Assembly: GCF_902809855.1 (NCBI RefSeq)
Contig: NZ_CADDWJ010000002.1
Location: forward strand, 496,001 to 560,000
DNA from: Acinetobacter sp. Marseille-Q1618
Lineage (GTDB): Bacteria; Pseudomonadota; Gammaproteobacteria; Pseudomonadales; Moraxellaceae
Length of the DNA stretch: 64,000 nt
Direction of reading: 5' to 3'
In this document: positions 1-8,604 of the stretch, piece by piece
Layout of the letters: the number at the start of each line of letters is the position of its first letter
How positions within the stretch are numbered: position 1 is the first letter of the stretch
Position numbers and translations under genes: made by a program
Notes under the pieces: model-generated
The model's input: the letters and a program-made list of their open reading frames with translations, nothing else
Databases searched by the model: none
Told to the model about the DNA's origin: nothing

Positions 1-1
1 C

Positions 2-583
2 CAAATTTATCCGACACAAAATCGTCAGTTACATACGCAAATTTTAGAAAATGCAGGGACGATTATTTCCTTATATTTACCCAACACACCACCGTTAAAG
101 TCTAATTTTCCAAGGCGGAATCGTATTGTAAGTGGCTTGAGTTTAGGAGTTTTGGTGGCTGAAGCAGCTTTAGAAAGTGGTTCTTTAATCACCGCACAAG
201 CGGCTGCAGAACAAGGTAAAATCATCTTTGCGATCCCAGGACATATTTATAGTGAATATCACCAAGGTTGTCATCAACTGATCCGTGAGGGTGCTATTTT
301 AGTCGATCATCCTGAACAAATTATCGAGGATTTAGCCTTACCTACCCAATGGCTATGTAAAAATACAGAGAAAACGCAACAAATAGAAAAATTACCAGAA
401 CTGCCTGAACATCTTTTTCAACTCTATCAACAACTCGACTGGGTTGGACAAGAGATTGATATTCTTCATCAAAAATTAGGTTTAGAGATTGCAGTATTAA
501 CAGGTTATCTGATGGAGTTAGAACTTTTAGGCTTATGTATTCAGCAATCTGGTTTGTACTTACGTTGCCGAGCGAGTCATTAA
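2..583 (+). CDS. dprA: DNA processing protein DprA, 3' part
   Basis: The left edge of the window cuts this gene; the visible frame is open from base 2 to the TAA at 581-583, about 193 residues. DprA binds incoming single-stranded DNA during natural transformation and loads RecA in the cytoplasm. The end of its Rossmann-like domain is visible as FPRRNRIVSGLS followed by ESGSLITA and a PGH turn, all family hallmarks. The last 70 or so residues form the small winged-helix domain (GQEIDILHQKLG...GYLMELELLG). tsaC follows 41 bp downstream on the same strand, as in many gammaproteobacteria. A TTG at 137 is internal and is not the real start. Confidence 0.95.
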   Translation, partial: QIYPTQNRQLHTQILENAGTIISLYLPNTPPLKSNFPRRNRIVSGLSLGVLVAEAALESGSLITAQAAAEQGKIIFAIPGHIYSEYHQGCHQLIREGAILVDHPEQIIEDLALPTQWLCKNTEKTQQIEKLPELPEHLFQLYQQLDWVGQEIDILHQKLGLEIAVLTGYLMELELLGLCIQQSGLYLRCRASH

Positions 584-624
584 GGTTCACAATAACCTTT
601 TAATCACTGACAAGGTAAATATCC

Positions 625-1194
625 ATGCTTACAACCTCAGTTGCTGAAGCTGCACAAATTCTGCGTCAAGGCAAAGTACTTGCCTATCCGACAGAGGCAG
701 TATGGGGCTTAGGTTGCGATCCAATGAATGAACAGGCATTTTTAGAGATTTTACGTTTAAAACAACGTCCTATCGAAAAAGGTGTCATCTTACTTGCGGG
801 GCAAATTTCCCAAGTAGAACATTTATTAGAAAACTTAGACTTAAAAATGCGCGAACAAGTGATTCATACTTGGACACATCGCACACAAACAGAAAGAGCT
901 ACCACTTGGTTGTTGCCTGCCGATAAAAGCATTCCACAATGGATTAAAGGCGATCATGCCAAAGTTGCGGTGCGTGTTACCACTCATCCTTTATGTATTG
1001 CTTTATGTAATGCTTTTGATGGCTTTATTGTCTCGACCAGCGCCAATCCTGCAGGTTTAGAACCTGCCCGTTCCTTACAAGATGTAAGTCGTTATTTTGC
1101 CTCACAACTTAATTACTTAAATGGTGATTTGGGGCTGAGTCAGCAACCAAGTCGAATTTTGGATGCTGTGACAGGCGAAGTCATTCGCGCTTAG
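625..1194 (+). CDS. tsaC: Threonylcarbamoyl-AMP synthase TsaC (YrdC/RimN)
   Basis: This 189-residue protein has YrdC-family hallmarks: AYPTEAVWGLGCDP near residues 20-33, then LKQRP, and STSANPAG near residue 140. TsaC makes L-threonylcarbamoyl-AMP from threonine, bicarbonate and ATP, the first step of the t6A37 modification of ANN-decoding tRNAs. The short TsaC form without the Sua5 C-terminal domain is usual in this group. It lies downstream of dprA in the same direction and is probably co-transcribed. A good intrinsic terminator follows at 1225-1265. Start ATG at 625 has an AAGGTAAA ribosome site just upstream. Confidence 0.95.
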   Translation: MLTTSVAEAAQILRQGKVLAYPTEAVWGLGCDPMNEQAFLEILRLKQRPIEKGVILLAGQISQVEHLLENLDLKMREQVIHTWTHRTQTERATTWLLPADKSIPQWIKGDHAKVAVRVTTHPLCIALCNAFDGFIVSTSANPAGLEPARSLQDVSRYFASQLNYLNGDLGLSQQPSRILDAVTGEVIRA

Positions 1195-1224
1195 TTGAAA
1201 ACTAAAATAGCTAAAAATGAACAT

Positions 1225-1265
1225 GCTTTGGTCAAACTTAGACTAAAGCTTTTGATTTATTTTTC
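1225..1265 (+). terminator. Rho-independent terminator of dprA-tsaC
   Basis: GCTTTGGTC (1225-1233) pairs over 9 bp with GACTAAAGC (1241-1249), with one G-U wobble and a 7-nt loop. A T-rich tail TTTTGATTTATTTTT follows on the plus strand. It lies 31 bp after the tsaC stop. Confidence 0.7.
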
Positions 1266-1299
1266 ATTTAAATAACCAAGCATATTCATCAAAATTTAG

Positions 1300-1420
1300 A
1301 CAAAAAAAAGCTCAGCCATATAGGGTCGGCTGAGCATGAAAAAGGATGTGTATCACATCCAGAGGGTATTCAAAATCTGTTTAAACAACATAAATGAACT
1401 TTCGTGCCATGTTGTCTATG
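1300..1420 (-). ncRNA. Candidate small RNA with three hairpins
   Basis: The minus strand of the 467-bp gap between tsaC and the DMT transporter reads as a complete short transcription unit with no ORF. A promoter-like pair (see 1426-1454) predicts a start near 1420. Downstream come three hairpins: ACAACAT/ATGTTGT (1385-1415), GGATGTG/CACATCC with a 3-nt loop (1344-1360), and a perfect 8-bp terminator stem GCTCAGCC/GGCTGAGC (1310-1335) followed by eight Us. The predicted length is about 120 nt. It has no downstream gene on the same strand, so it is not a leader. The family is not recognised; the call rests only on architecture. Confidence 0.5.
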
Positions 1421-1425
1421 GGTTT

Positions 1426-1454
1426 ATTATGCTATAAATTTCGGTTGAATACAA
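1426..1454 (-). promoter_or_regulatory. Candidate sigma-70 promoter of the small RNA
   Basis: On the minus strand a -35-like TTGTAT (1449-1454) lies exactly 17 nt from a -10-like CATAAT (1426-1431). Transcription would start near 1420 and run into the three-hairpin unit ending at about 1300. Confidence 0.4.
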
Positions 1455-1661
1455 ATTTCATGTTTATTTTACAAGACTTAGAGCACCTTTAAATCCGACT
1501 AAAATATTTGGGTTTCAATAAAAATAACTTACTCTATTTACTTCAAATTTTATAAAAAAATATAATATCAGTTATTCCTTAATTCCATATTAATATATAT
1601 TAGCGCTCATGTTATATAAAAAAAGTATAAAAATATTTGTGATTTTTATACTTTTCCATGT

Positions 1662-2576
1662 TTAATTCACGACTTTTATAGCTCGCACTGTGTTTACTTT
1701 CTTCTGTGCCAACACAATGCCTAATAAAATAATGACCCCACCGATACTATGATAAATCGTCCACGCTTCTTTGAGCCAGAAAAATGCAATGATGGCAGTA
1801 AACACGGGCATTAAATTCATAAAAATACTGGTGCGATTTGGTCCTAAATACTGTACCGCCAGCATCCAAACAAAGGGCGCTATTAACGATGGGAAAAGTC
1901 CCGCATACAACACGCTTGCCACATTATGGCTATCAATACTTTGCAAGCCATACCATAAAATAAATGGCACGTGATACAACAGTGCAAAACCGATTTGAAT
2001 ATATAGGCTAATCAAAAGTGGGACTTGAAGCTGCCATTTTTTTAGAAAAACGCCATAAAAAGCATAGAAAAACACCGCTAAAATCATCACGAAATCGCCT
2101 GAATGCCCACCTAAACCGAGCAAACTGGCAAAATCACCCTGTGCCATCACATACACAAGCCCAACGAATGACAAAATACTGCCGATCACTGCAAAGCGAT
2201 TTGGAATCTCACGCAAAATCAGCATAGACACAAAAATGGTAAATACAGGAATAAAAGCATTAATAATTCCCATATTGGTTGCGGTGGTATGATGCGCTGC
2301 GGAATAGGCTAAACCTTGGTACAGCACCATACCAAAAGCACTCAGGATCGCAAATTGCCAAAAATGTTGGCGGATTAAGTGCCGATTTTGCCAAGTTTTT
2401 TTGGCTATAAATGGCGTTAAAACGATAAAAGCCACCAACCAACGATAAAAACTAATACTCACAGGTGTAATAAAATCAGCGACATAACGTGTAACTGCAA
2501 TATTCATTGACCAGATTAATACCGCAAGAATAGGCAGTAGAAATGCCCACCACACTGTGCTCGTTTTTTCATTCAT
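1662..2576 (-). CDS. EamA/DMT-superfamily transporter
   Basis: This 304-residue hydrophobic protein has about ten membrane segments arranged as two EamA repeats. The first ends near residue 145 (RFAVIGSILSFVGLVYVMAQG) and the second near residue 295 (TIYHSIGGVIILLGIVLAQKK). The SFYRWLVAF and GPNRTSIFMNLMPVF segments are typical of this drug/metabolite exporter superfamily. The protein sits in the inner membrane and probably exports a small metabolite; the substrate cannot be read from the sequence. It stands alone, back to back with a TetR gene 139 bp upstream on the same strand. Confidence 0.85.
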   Translation of the reverse strand: MNEKTSTVWWAFLLPILAVLIWSMNIAVTRYVADFITPVSISFYRWLVAFIVLTPFIAKKTWQNRHLIRQHFWQFAILSAFGMVLYQGLAYSAAHHTTATNMGIINAFIPVFTIFVSMLILREIPNRFAVIGSILSFVGLVYVMAQGDFASLLGLGGHSGDFVMILAVFFYAFYGVFLKKWQLQVPLLISLYIQIGFALLYHVPFILWYGLQSIDSHNVASVLYAGLFPSLIAPFVWMLAVQYLGPNRTSIFMNLMPVFTAIIAFFWLKEAWTIYHSIGGVIILLGIVLAQKKVNTVRAIKVVN

Positions 2577-2715
2577 GATTTAGATTACATTTAGAGAAGA
2601 TCTGTTCTATTCTAAGCAAGTCCAAAAACTTTTAAATATCGTATTTCAGACATATATATCTGAGTTTAGACACCCATATAACGAGATCTTTTTAGACATT
2701 GAATAAAGATTCGGC

Positions 2716-3366
2716 TTATTTTTCAAAAAGACACCATGCTTGCATCGCATGTTTCACTACTTGATTGAGCTGAACTTTGTCTACGCCATCTCTGGCTTGT
2801 AAAGTTAAGCCCTGAATCACAGTGCTATAAAAATCCGTCATTTCTTGCACATTTACCTGCGCAGAAAGATCGCCTTCTTGGACACCTTGCGCCAAACGCT
2901 GATAAATCCGTTGCTTTACTTGTTGACGTTTGGACAATAAATCCTGTTGCAGAGAGTGATTTTGCTCTGAACAATTCATCGCAGCCACTACCAACATGCA
3001 ACCTGTCGGTTTATGTTCTTGCACCAAACGTTTTATATTTTCATAAAGATAAAGCTCTATAGCGATTTTTGCTGTTTTGGCACTTTGAAAAATCGGCTCA
3101 ATCGGGCATGCCTCATGTTGTAAGTAGTATTCCAAACAACGTTGAAATAATTGTGATTTATCGCCAAAACTGCTGTATAAGCTCGGTGCGGATAAATTCA
3201 ATGTCTGCGTTAAATCACTCATTGAGGTTGCTTCATAGCCATATTCCCAAAAAAGTAACATCGCTTGCTGTAAGGCCTGTTGTTCATCAAAGCATTTTGG
3301 ACGTCCCCGTTTACGCTTGGTTATCGGTGCAACATTTTCAACTGCTGTGATTTTCTGTTCTGTCAT
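2716..3366 (-). CDS. TetR/AcrR-family transcriptional regulator
   Basis: The N-terminal DNA-binding domain is clear: RGRPKCFDEQQALQQAM, then SMSDLTQTLNLSAPSLYSSFGDK as the helix-turn-helix. The C-terminal ligand domain carries GCMLVVAAMNC. The ATG at 3366 gives 216 residues and places RGRPK near residue 20; an upstream ATG at 3429 would add 21 hydrophobic residues and overlap the likely operator. It is divergent from the MFS exporter at 3498, the usual arrangement of a repressor and its efflux target. Two near-identical AT-rich boxes lie between them (see 3387-3468). The inducer is unknown. Confidence 0.88.
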   Translation of the reverse strand: MTEQKITAVENVAPITKRKRGRPKCFDEQQALQQAMLLFWEYGYEATSMSDLTQTLNLSAPSLYSSFGDKSQLFQRCLEYYLQHEACPIEPIFQSAKTAKIAIELYLYENIKRLVQEHKPTGCMLVVAAMNCSEQNHSLQQDLLSKRQQVKQRIYQRLAQGVQEGDLSAQVNVQEMTDFYSTVIQGLTLQARDGVDKVQLNQVVKHAMQAWCLFEK

Positions 3367-3386
3367 AAACTTCACATATTTTTTTA

Positions 3387-3468
3387 TAACAATCATTATT
3401 AAATTAATTGACATGGGCATTTCAATCAAATATTTTTTATTTCTGTAACGATCATTATTTAATTATTT
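3387..3468. promoter_or_regulatory. Paired operator-like boxes between tetR and MFS genes
   Basis: Two direct copies of TAAC(A/G)ATCATTATT(A/T)AATTA lie at about 3387-3410 and 3446-3468, centres about 58 bp apart. Each starts with the quasi-palindrome AACGATCATT / AACAATCATT, a shape common in TetR-family operators. One copy borders each divergent gene, so both promoters could be repressed together. This is inferred from position and repetition. Confidence 0.55.
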
Positions 3469-3497
3469 AAAGAAAAATCCCTATAGGAGTTACATCC

Positions 3498-4730
3498 ATG
3501 TCCACGATTACCAGTGCTTCTCAAAAAAATACACAGGATTCTCCCCCCAGTGAAAACCACGGCAGTTGGTTGGCTTTAGTCACTGTTGCAGTGACTGCTT
3601 TTGCTTTGGTGACCAGTGAGTTCTTACCTATTGGTGTTTTGAATGCGATTGCGACTGATCTGAATATCTCAGTGGGTACAGCAGGTTTGGTGATTACTCT
3701 ACCTGGCATCATGGCAGCTTTAGCTGCACCATTGGTGCCTGTTTCTGTAAAGACTTTGGATCGGCGCTATTTATTAATTGGGCTGACTGCCGTCATGGTA
3801 CTAGCCAATTTAATTACCGCAATTTCCTCTAGTTTTGAATTGCTATTAGCCAGCCGTTTTATATTAGGCATCGCAATCGGTGGCTTTTGGGCAACAGCAA
3901 TTGCACTCAGTGGAAAATTAGCGCCTTCACAGTTACCCATCGCCAAAGCAACGGCTGTGGTAATGGCAGGTGTTACTTTTGCTGCGGTTCTAGGTGTTCC
4001 TATAGGAACATGGCTCAGTGAGTTTTTCGGTTGGCGAACAGCATTTTTATTGACGGCTGTGGTTGGCGCAGTGGTTTTATTTTTAGAGATTTTGTTTTTA
4101 CCAACGCTTAAACCGAGTTCTGCGATTCATTTTCGTGACCTTCCTGCGTTATTAAGAGAAAGTAAAGCACGTAAAGGTTTGATTATTATTTTATTGGTAG
4201 GTTTAGCTCACTTTTCTTCTTATAGTTATCTTGCGCCATTTTTTAAAAATGTTGCAGGTTTTGATGGTACCACCATTAGTTATTTACTCTTGCTGTATGG
4301 TGTTGCTGGCGTTTTTGGTAATGCTTTTGCGGGTTATAGTGGCAATATCAATGTGCGTTATACCTTTGCATTTGTCAGTCTATGTTTTGCTGTGGTCTAT
4401 TTCTGTTTTCCGATTTTTGCAATTTATAAAGTCGGCGCAATTATTTTTACTGCACTTTGGGGCTTCTCATTTGGTGCATTTCCAACAACTGCAAATATTT
4501 GGATGTTTGTACATGCCCCACAAGCGGTCGAAAAAGGTATGCCCTTATTTGTTGGTTTTTTCCAAGTGATGATCGCCGTCGGTTCACTTTTTGGTGGTTA
4601 TATTGTCGATCATTTTAATGCCAATATTTTACTGTATAGCGTTCTTGGTTTTATTGTGTTGGCTTTGCTTTCAATTTTCACATGGTCACGTGGACTAAAT
4701 AACCCTAAAATCACCTGTGAAAACTCATAA
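3498..4730 (+). CDS. MFS transporter, DHA1 (AraJ/NepI-like) family
   Basis: This 410-residue inner-membrane protein has twelve predicted helices. It shows MFS marks such as EFLPIGVLNAIATDL in helix 1 and SRFILGIAIGGFWATAIAL in helix 4. The pattern resembles the AraJ/NepI branch of proton-driven exporters of sugars, nucleosides or drugs. An AGGAG site precedes the ATG. The gene is divergent from a TetR regulator and followed after 22 bp by an AraC regulator on the same strand, so two regulators probably serve it. The substrate is not evident. Confidence 0.88.
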   Translation: MSTITSASQKNTQDSPPSENHGSWLALVTVAVTAFALVTSEFLPIGVLNAIATDLNISVGTAGLVITLPGIMAALAAPLVPVSVKTLDRRYLLIGLTAVMVLANLITAISSSFELLLASRFILGIAIGGFWATAIALSGKLAPSQLPIAKATAVVMAGVTFAAVLGVPIGTWLSEFFGWRTAFLLTAVVGAVVLFLEILFLPTLKPSSAIHFRDLPALLRESKARKGLIIILLVGLAHFSSYSYLAPFFKNVAGFDGTTISYLLLLYGVAGVFGNAFAGYSGNINVRYTFAFVSLCFAVVYFCFPIFAIYKVGAIIFTALWGFSFGAFPTTANIWMFVHAPQAVEKGMPLFVGFFQVMIAVGSLFGGYIVDHFNANILLYSVLGFIVLALLSIFTWSRGLNNPKITCENS

Positions 4731-4752
4731 GTGATGATTTGATTTAGAAAAT

Positions 4753-5535
4753 ATGCATTTGCTTAAAAATTTGCTTAAAAATATGTTTCAACTCAGTCAG
4801 TGGATTGAAATTGAAGAATTTCATTATCAAAAAGATGATGTCGTGACTCCCCATAGTTGTTTGTGGGGAGATTTTAATTTTAGTTTAAATGGTTTACTGG
4901 AATTTTCTATCGATCAACAACGCTACTTATCACCGCCAAGTTATGGCATTTGGATTCCCCCACAAACTGAGCATTGTTCTATTGCTTTGGATCAACAAGT
5001 TACACATTATATTTGTATTCGGCTTCATCCAATCCTATGCCAGCAATTTTCAAAACGCTGTCAAACTTTAACTGTGCAACCTTTTCTCAGACAAACAGTA
5101 CATGAGATTTTGACACATCAAAAAAGTAAAAATTATTCGGCAAATTATCAGCAGCATTTATTGCAAGTATTATTGGATCAACTGACTTTTGCACCATGTT
5201 ATGATCAATATTTACCGCAAAGTCATCATGCCGTTTTAGAACCGATCTTAAAACAATTGGCAAATCCGTTACGCTTCGCTGAAACCTTACAGCAAGTTTT
5301 GGCAGAATTTGAACTCAGTGAACGACATATTTTAAGGTTGAGCCAGCGTGAGCTTTCCATGTCAATTTCTGAATGGCGTAATCGCAGTAAAATCATTTAT
5401 GCCATTACCCAATTGCATCGTGGCAATTCGATTAAAAAGATTAGCTTAGAGCTAGGTTATAAGCAAAGTTCCAGTTTTATTGAATTTTTTAAACGTTATA
5501 CAGGGCAAACACCAACTCAATTACTTGAGATATAA
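4753..5535 (+). CDS. AraC-family transcriptional regulator (NimR-like layout)
   Basis: The N-terminal part is a cupin-like sensor (HSCLWGDFNFSLNGLLEF; SYGIWIPPQTEHC). The C-terminal 100 residues hold the two helix-turn-helix motifs of the AraC domain, ending with IKKISLELGYKQSSSFIEFFKRYTGQTP. The length (260) and layout match regulators such as E. coli NimR that control an adjacent MFS exporter. The start is uncertain: ATG at 4753 or at 4783, neither with a strong ribosome site. It is probably co-transcribed with the MFS gene and may control it. Confidence 0.85.
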   Translation: MHLLKNLLKNMFQLSQWIEIEEFHYQKDDVVTPHSCLWGDFNFSLNGLLEFSIDQQRYLSPPSYGIWIPPQTEHCSIALDQQVTHYICIRLHPILCQQFSKRCQTLTVQPFLRQTVHEILTHQKSKNYSANYQQHLLQVLLDQLTFAPCYDQYLPQSHHAVLEPILKQLANPLRFAETLQQVLAEFELSERHILRLSQRELSMSISEWRNRSKIIYAITQLHRGNSIKKISLELGYKQSSSFIEFFKRYTGQTPTQLLEI

Positions 5536-5756
5536 AGAAAATTACAACAATGTTTAGATTGGAAGCAGAATGCCACAAATTATGCTGTTTTGTTGCAGGA
5601 TTCATATACTTATCTACATAATAGCTATAGAAATAAAATTTTAACCAACTCAAGATTTAGCAAGTATTTCTAATCAGTACATGATTAGTGCTTTATTTTT
5701 TGAATTTGAAAAAAGTTACATCAGATTCATTATAAATTTAAATGAAAGGGTGAAAA

Positions 5757-6290
5757 ATGAAAAAATTATTATTAGCTTCTTTATGTATGGCTTCAGTTGC
5801 TTTAACTGCATGTGATAAAAAACCAAATGAAGCGGCTACCACAAGCACAGATAATCAACCTGTTGCAACACAAGCTGCTGTTTCACTGAGTAAAGATGTA
5901 GCGGCTGACATCAAAAGCGATTTAACTCAAATCCAAACACTTTCTACTAACAAAGCCAAAGAAGCCTTAGAGTTTCAAAATGAAGTCACGCAAGCTGCTC
6001 AAAAAAATGACAAAGCCGCATTAGAAGGTATTGTTGAAAAAATGAAAAGTTACACTGAAAACTTCAATAAAGAATTAGATGCTCTCACTTTAAAAAGTTC
6101 TGAAGTTGACGCTGTTCGTAGCAAAATGAAACAAGCCAATAATCTTGGTGTAGAGCTTTCTGAAGCAGGTTTGAAAAACCCACCTGATATGAATGAAATC
6201 AATGCATTACAGAAAAAAGCAACTGAGATGCAGCAAGCACTACTGACTGAGATGCAAAACTTACAAAACAAAGCCAATGCTGCTAAATAA
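5757..6290 (+). CDS. Small helical lipoprotein of unknown function
   Basis: A 177-residue protein with a lipoprotein signal: KK, a hydrophobic stretch, and the lipobox LTAC with the lipidated Cys at residue 19. The D after the Cys is an inner-membrane retention signal in E. coli, though this rule may not hold here. The mature part is Lys/Ala/Glu/Gln-rich and predicted to be almost wholly helical, possibly coiled coil (residues 50-175). It stands alone behind a 221-bp AT-rich spacer, and a strong two-way terminator follows. I do not recognise a function. Confidence 0.8.
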   Translation: MKKLLLASLCMASVALTACDKKPNEAATTSTDNQPVATQAAVSLSKDVAADIKSDLTQIQTLSTNKAKEALEFQNEVTQAAQKNDKAALEGIVEKMKSYTENFNKELDALTLKSSEVDAVRSKMKQANNLGVELSEAGLKNPPDMNEINALQKKATEMQQALLTEMQNLQNKANAAK

Positions 6291-6388
6291 TGAGTAAAAG
6301 CATAAGCTGCTATTTTACTAATGTTTTTTTAAGGGGTGTTCTAAAAAGTATGCTTTCTAACACGTTTATAATTTAAATGTCCAATGAT

Positions 6389-6427
6389 ATTGAAAATACA
6401 GCGCATGTTACGCGCTGTATTTTCAAT
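6389..6427. terminator. Bidirectional terminator, 16-bp perfect stem
   Basis: ATTGAAAATACAGCGC (6389-6404) pairs perfectly with 6412-6427 around a 7-nt loop. It sits between the convergent lipoprotein and BCCT transporter genes and can serve both. Confidence 0.8.
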
Positions 6428-6471
6428 CATACTATCTATTCACAGATTGGGCGAATAGATTAAAAAATCAA

Positions 6472-8439
6472 TCAATTACGAATCACATTTAAAAAATGTA
6501 AGTGACGTTCGTATTGGTCAATAATATCTTGTAATAGATCTTCTTGCGTCCAATCCATCACATCATAACCCTGACCACCTTCACGTAAAAACACTTCAGC
6601 CTGATAAAACTCCTCAATATCCTGATGTTGTTCGTCTAACATAAAACTCGCAGCTTCAGTTTGATGCGTCAGCACCTTATAAATAAAATTCAACTCACTT
6701 TGATGGTCAACACGCAGTACCAAACCATCCTCGACTTCTTGAATATTTACCTGTAAATGTCGGCGTTTAAATTCACGTTGAATATTTTCAAAAGCTTGTC
6801 GTACTTGATGTTGAATATAATCATTCACTTCATCACGTGTATGCGGATAGTGCATGATTAAACCCAAACGTTGTTGCCAACTACGCGGATTTTGTACCGC
6901 TCTCGGGGTAATTCGTGCGACTTGTAAGGCATTCATTTTGGTGACATCTAAACGCAAGGCTTTGAGTAAGCCCCAACACAGCAACATCATAATCAAGGTA
7001 AATGGCAAAGCACTCATCATGGTGGCTGATTGCAATGCACCTAACCCACCGACGACCAATAAAATAATCGACAATACCGCCATAAGCACTGTCCAAAATA
7101 GACGTTGCCACACTGGAGAATTATCCGATTTTGCTGTGAGATAATCTGTTACCAAAGCCCCTGAGTCCGCAGAAGTTACAAAGAATAGAACCACTAAAAT
7201 CGTTGCAATAAAGCTGGAAATACTGGCAAAAGGTAAATGACTTAAAAACTCAAATAACGCCACAGAGGAGTCTTTTTGTACGGCTGAAATTAAACTAGTA
7301 TGCCCTTGTTCTAGAATACTAAATAAAGCCGCATTCCCCATGAACCCCATCCAAATCAAAGTAAAACCTGTAGGAATGAGTAGTACGCCGACAATAAACT
7401 CTCGGATGGTTCGTCCACGTGACACACGTGCAATAAACATCCCCACAAATGGTGACCATGAAATCCACCATGCCCAATACATAATCGTCCAACCACCAAT
7501 CCAGCCGCTTGGTTGATAGGCATAAAGATTAAAAGTCATGGAAAATAAATTAGAGATGTATTGCCCAGCATTTTGAATGGTAGTTTGTAGAATATAAATA
7601 CTGGAACTGGCTAAGAACACAAAGCCTAATAAAGTTAAAGCAAGCACTAAGTTTAATTCAGATAGGCGTTTGATCCCTTTATCTAAACCTAAGCCTACCG
7701 ATAATGACGCTAAGATACTGACAAAAATAATCAGCATAATTTGCGTACTGATCTGATTTTCCCAACCAAATAAATAACTCAAACCTGAGTTAATTTGTGT
7801 TACACCAAAACCTAAAGTAGTTGCAACCCCAAATACCGTTCCAATGGTGGCAAAGGTGTCTACTGCATCTCCCATTGGCCCATGGATTTTTTTACCAATT
7901 AAGGGATATAAACCAGAGCGAACTTTTAAAGGGAGATTATGACGAAAAGCAAAATAAGCCAAGGTTAAACCAACCAAAGCATAGATTGCCCACGCATGTA
8001 AGCCCCAATGAAAAAAGGTAATTCGCATTGCTTGTTGTGCAGCTTGAACTGTTTGCGGATCGCCTGTAGGTGGATCGACATAATGCATAATGGGTTCAGC
8101 AACCCCGAAGAACATTAAACCGATACCCATACCTGCGGTAAACAACATGGCAAACCAAGAACCATTGCTATAGTCAGGCTGACTATGATCAGGGCCGAGT
8201 TTGATTTTACCCATATCAGAAAAGGCAATGAACACTAAAACCATCAGGAAAATTGCCACGGCAAGCACATAAAACCAGCTAAATGAATCTGTAATCCACT
8301 GATTCATTTGCTTGGTCATCAGGTCAAAAGCATTTGGGGTAAAAATCACAAATGCTAAAAATACAACAATAATTCCAACACTACTGAAAAATACATTTGG
8401 GTTGACATTGTCAAACCAAGATGACTTTTTGGAGGGCAT
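6472..8439 (-). CDS. betT: BCCT-family choline/betaine transporter (BetT-like)
   Basis: A 655-residue transporter with twelve membrane helices. BCCT marks are plain: FTAGMGIGLMFFGVAEP near residue 105, HWGLHAWAIYALVG near 150, and the Trp-rich YWAWWISWSPFVGMFIARVSRGRTIREF around residue 325. GMGIG at the sodium-site position is the form of proton-coupled choline importers such as BetT, as opposed to Na+-coupled forms (GMGAG in BetP). A hydrophilic C-terminal tail of about 150 residues after helix 12 is also BetT-like and is linked to osmotic activation. No betIBA genes are in the window, so the substrate is inferred. Confidence 0.85.
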   Translation of the reverse strand: MPSKKSSWFDNVNPNVFFSSVGIIVVFLAFVIFTPNAFDLMTKQMNQWITDSFSWFYVLAVAIFLMVLVFIAFSDMGKIKLGPDHSQPDYSNGSWFAMLFTAGMGIGLMFFGVAEPIMHYVDPPTGDPQTVQAAQQAMRITFFHWGLHAWAIYALVGLTLAYFAFRHNLPLKVRSGLYPLIGKKIHGPMGDAVDTFATIGTVFGVATTLGFGVTQINSGLSYLFGWENQISTQIMLIIFVSILASLSVGLGLDKGIKRLSELNLVLALTLLGFVFLASSSIYILQTTIQNAGQYISNLFSMTFNLYAYQPSGWIGGWTIMYWAWWISWSPFVGMFIARVSRGRTIREFIVGVLLIPTGFTLIWMGFMGNAALFSILEQGHTSLISAVQKDSSVALFEFLSHLPFASISSFIATILVVLFFVTSADSGALVTDYLTAKSDNSPVWQRLFWTVLMAVLSIILLVVGGLGALQSATMMSALPFTLIMMLLCWGLLKALRLDVTKMNALQVARITPRAVQNPRSWQQRLGLIMHYPHTRDEVNDYIQHQVRQAFENIQREFKRRHLQVNIQEVEDGLVLRVDHQSELNFIYKVLTHQTEAASFMLDEQHQDIEEFYQAEVFLREGGQGYDVMDWTQEDLLQDIIDQYERHLHFLNVIRN

Positions 8440-8604
8440 GTTTTCCTCACATTTTTTTAATTAATGAATAGACCCTATGGGTCAAGAAAGGCATTCACAT
8501 GATGTGAAAAAAGAATGGACTCAGCTTCAGAAAAGTCCAAATAGATGATAAATCAAATAAAAAAGCGATGCAGTTTACTTACTGTAAAAATTATTTAATT
8601 GAAA

